From NCBI GenBank assembly GCA_009697485.1, contig SICY01000052.1:1-6232 (forward strand): 6,232 bases of DNA, written 5' to 3'. The DNA is from Nitrosarchaeum sp. Lineage in GTDB: Archaea > Thermoproteota > Nitrososphaeria > Nitrososphaerales > Nitrosopumilaceae. Positions 5,568 through 6,232 of this stretch are shown piece by piece (position 1 is the stretch's first letter; every line of letters starts with the position of its first letter). The notes beneath the pieces are model-generated. The model searched no databases. It saw only the letters and a list, made by a program, of their open reading frames with translations, and was not told the origin of the DNA. The translations under genes and the position numbers were made by a program.

Positions 5568-6102
5568 CTTCTAGTAGTGCATGCAAGTTGTTTACTGATC
5601 TATACACATCTGGTTCTTTTTTAGCGCCAGTGCATACAAGTTTTCCAGAAGAAAATAACAAAATTACTGTTTTTGGATCTAGCATTCTGTGAATTAATCC
5701 TGGAAATTGCTCTGGTTCATACATACTTCTTGGTAAAGTTCTTGCGGCTTGTTCAAGATGGATTTTACCACCAAGATTAATTGATGCTACTATATTTTGA
5801 ATTTCAACTGTTGCGTCTTTTTTTACTTTAATTCCACCTTTTCGAAGTTTTTGTACTACTGTTTTTACTGCCTTTCTTGCCATTTCTTCAGATTTTGATC
5901 CTGTACATACCATTTTTCCTGAGGTGAAAATCAAAGTTGCTGTTTTTGGACTCTTTAGTCTAAAGACTAGACCTGGAAATTGGTCCGGATGATATTCTAC
6001 ATCTGGGAATGTTCTTGTAATTTCATTTAGATCTATTTTCTGATCAACCGAGGCAGATGCTACAACATTTTCCACGCTTACAATAGGCTTTGTTTGTGGC
6101 AT
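5542..6102 (-). CDS. tbp: TATA-box-binding protein (TBP), general transcription factor
   Basis: TBP binds the archaeal TATA box, bends it, and with TFB recruits RNA polymerase. The 186-residue protein is the usual archaeal length and consists of two direct repeats making the saddle, at about 5-94 and 95-183. Matching blocks are IVSVENVVASASV and VEIQNIVASINL; DQFPGLVFRLKSPKTATLIF and EQFPGLIHRMLDPKTVILLF; SGKMVCTGSK and SGKLVCTGAK. The four phenylalanines that wedge into DNA in known TBPs are all present: F42, F59, F133 and F150. The C-terminus is short (NLMIYD) and lacks the long acidic tail of some archaeal TBPs. The ATG at 6102 gives the expected short N-terminus and has a TATA-like element about 30 bp upstream. 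It has no operon partner in view. Many thaumarchaea carry more than one TBP or TFB; whether this is the main copy cannot be told from here. Confidence 0.97.
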   Translation of the reverse strand: MPQTKPIVSVENVVASASVDQKIDLNEITRTFPDVEYHPDQFPGLVFRLKSPKTATLIFTSGKMVCTGSKSEEMARKAVKTVVQKLRKGGIKVKKDATVEIQNIVASINLGGKIHLEQAARTLPRSMYEPEQFPGLIHRMLDPKTVILLFSSGKLVCTGAKKEPDVYRSVNNLHALLEEKNLMIYD

Positions 6103-6127
6103 ATTCCGGTTTTTTCTACCATCCCTA

Positions 6128-6135
6128 TAATAAAA
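6128..6135 (-). promoter_or_regulatory. TATA-like promoter element of tbp
   Basis: The minus strand reads TTTTATTA, centred about 29-30 bp before the ATG at 6102, predicting a transcript start a few bases before the ATG. The position allows TBP to act at its own promoter like any other. Assigned by eye. Confidence 0.5.
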
Positions 6136-6167
6136 GCACTCGCCATTTTTTACCTTCGATTAGACTA

Positions 6168-6181
6168 TTTTTATAATTTTT
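6168..6181 (+). promoter_or_regulatory. Possible plus-strand TATA-like element facing out of the window
   Basis: TTTTTATAATTTTT is a reasonable archaeal TATA-like tract that would start a plus-strand transcript near 6200. No open frame of useful length begins in the remaining 30 bp, so the gene it might serve would lie beyond the edge. The tract is also simply AT-rich, so this is weak. Confidence 0.2.
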
Positions 6182-6232
6182 GCGATGGGTTCAAATTTTT
6201 AGTGGCATCTTGATTATACGAATGATTTAATT

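Noticed and set aside
6171..6230. A 19-codon minus-strand open stretch at the right edge ending in TAA, possibly the tail of a gene upstream of tbp
   Set aside because: Far too short to support coding; an open run of this length is expected often by chance, and the tbp promoter follows directly.

Overview
The window looks like part of an ammonia-oxidising archaeal chromosome (Thaumarchaeota/Nitrososphaerota, most like the low-GC marine Nitrosopumilus group). The reasons are: roughly one-third GC with strong A/T preference at third codon positions, an archaeal TATA-binding protein, genes for the F420 chromophore, and TATA elements sitting about 25-30 bp upstream of start codons, as expected for leaderless archaeal transcripts. 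The lineage is inferred from gene content and composition, not from a database match.

Positions 1-4770 carry a minus-strand block. Read in transcription order it is: a small SRPBCC-fold protein (4770-4354), a membrane GT2 glycosyltransferase 5 bp later (4348-3143), a membrane-anchored HtrA-type serine protease (3105-1966), CofG (1923-754, TTG start) and CofH (757 to the left edge, 3' end missing). CofG and CofH overlap by ATGA and together make FO, the deazaflavin precursor of F420. The htrA and cofG genes each have their own TATA-like element in the short gap before them, so this is probably three adjacent units (SRPBCC-GT2, htrA, cofG-cofH) rather than one obligatory operon.

Positions 4771-4923 form a divergent intergenic region. 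One A/T-rich TATA-like block could serve both strands. To its right is a 79-nt stretch (4829-4907) that is clearly richer in GC than its surroundings, is closed by a perfect 8-bp inverted repeat, and contains a GGCA/TGCC/GGCA/TGCC series that can pair in two mutually exclusive ways. It ends 16 nt before the start codon of a 71-residue protein I do not recognise. It is the most interesting object in the window: a candidate structured leader or small RNA.

Positions 4924-5507 carry two plus-strand genes: the 71-residue protein, and a stand-alone tRNA-binding OB-fold protein (MetG C-terminal/CsaA/Arc1p type). They converge on a minus-strand gene for the general transcription factor TBP (6102-5542). 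Between them a perfect 20-bp palindrome overlaps the TBP stop codon and is followed by a T7 run, so it looks like a bidirectional termination region. The last 130 bp hold the TBP promoter and a possible outward-facing plus-strand TATA element, with no gene I can support.

There is no gene-free stretch longer than 153 bp, and I see no CRISPR array, insertion sequence, integrase, tRNA or rRNA. Most of the window is ordinary core archaeal genome.
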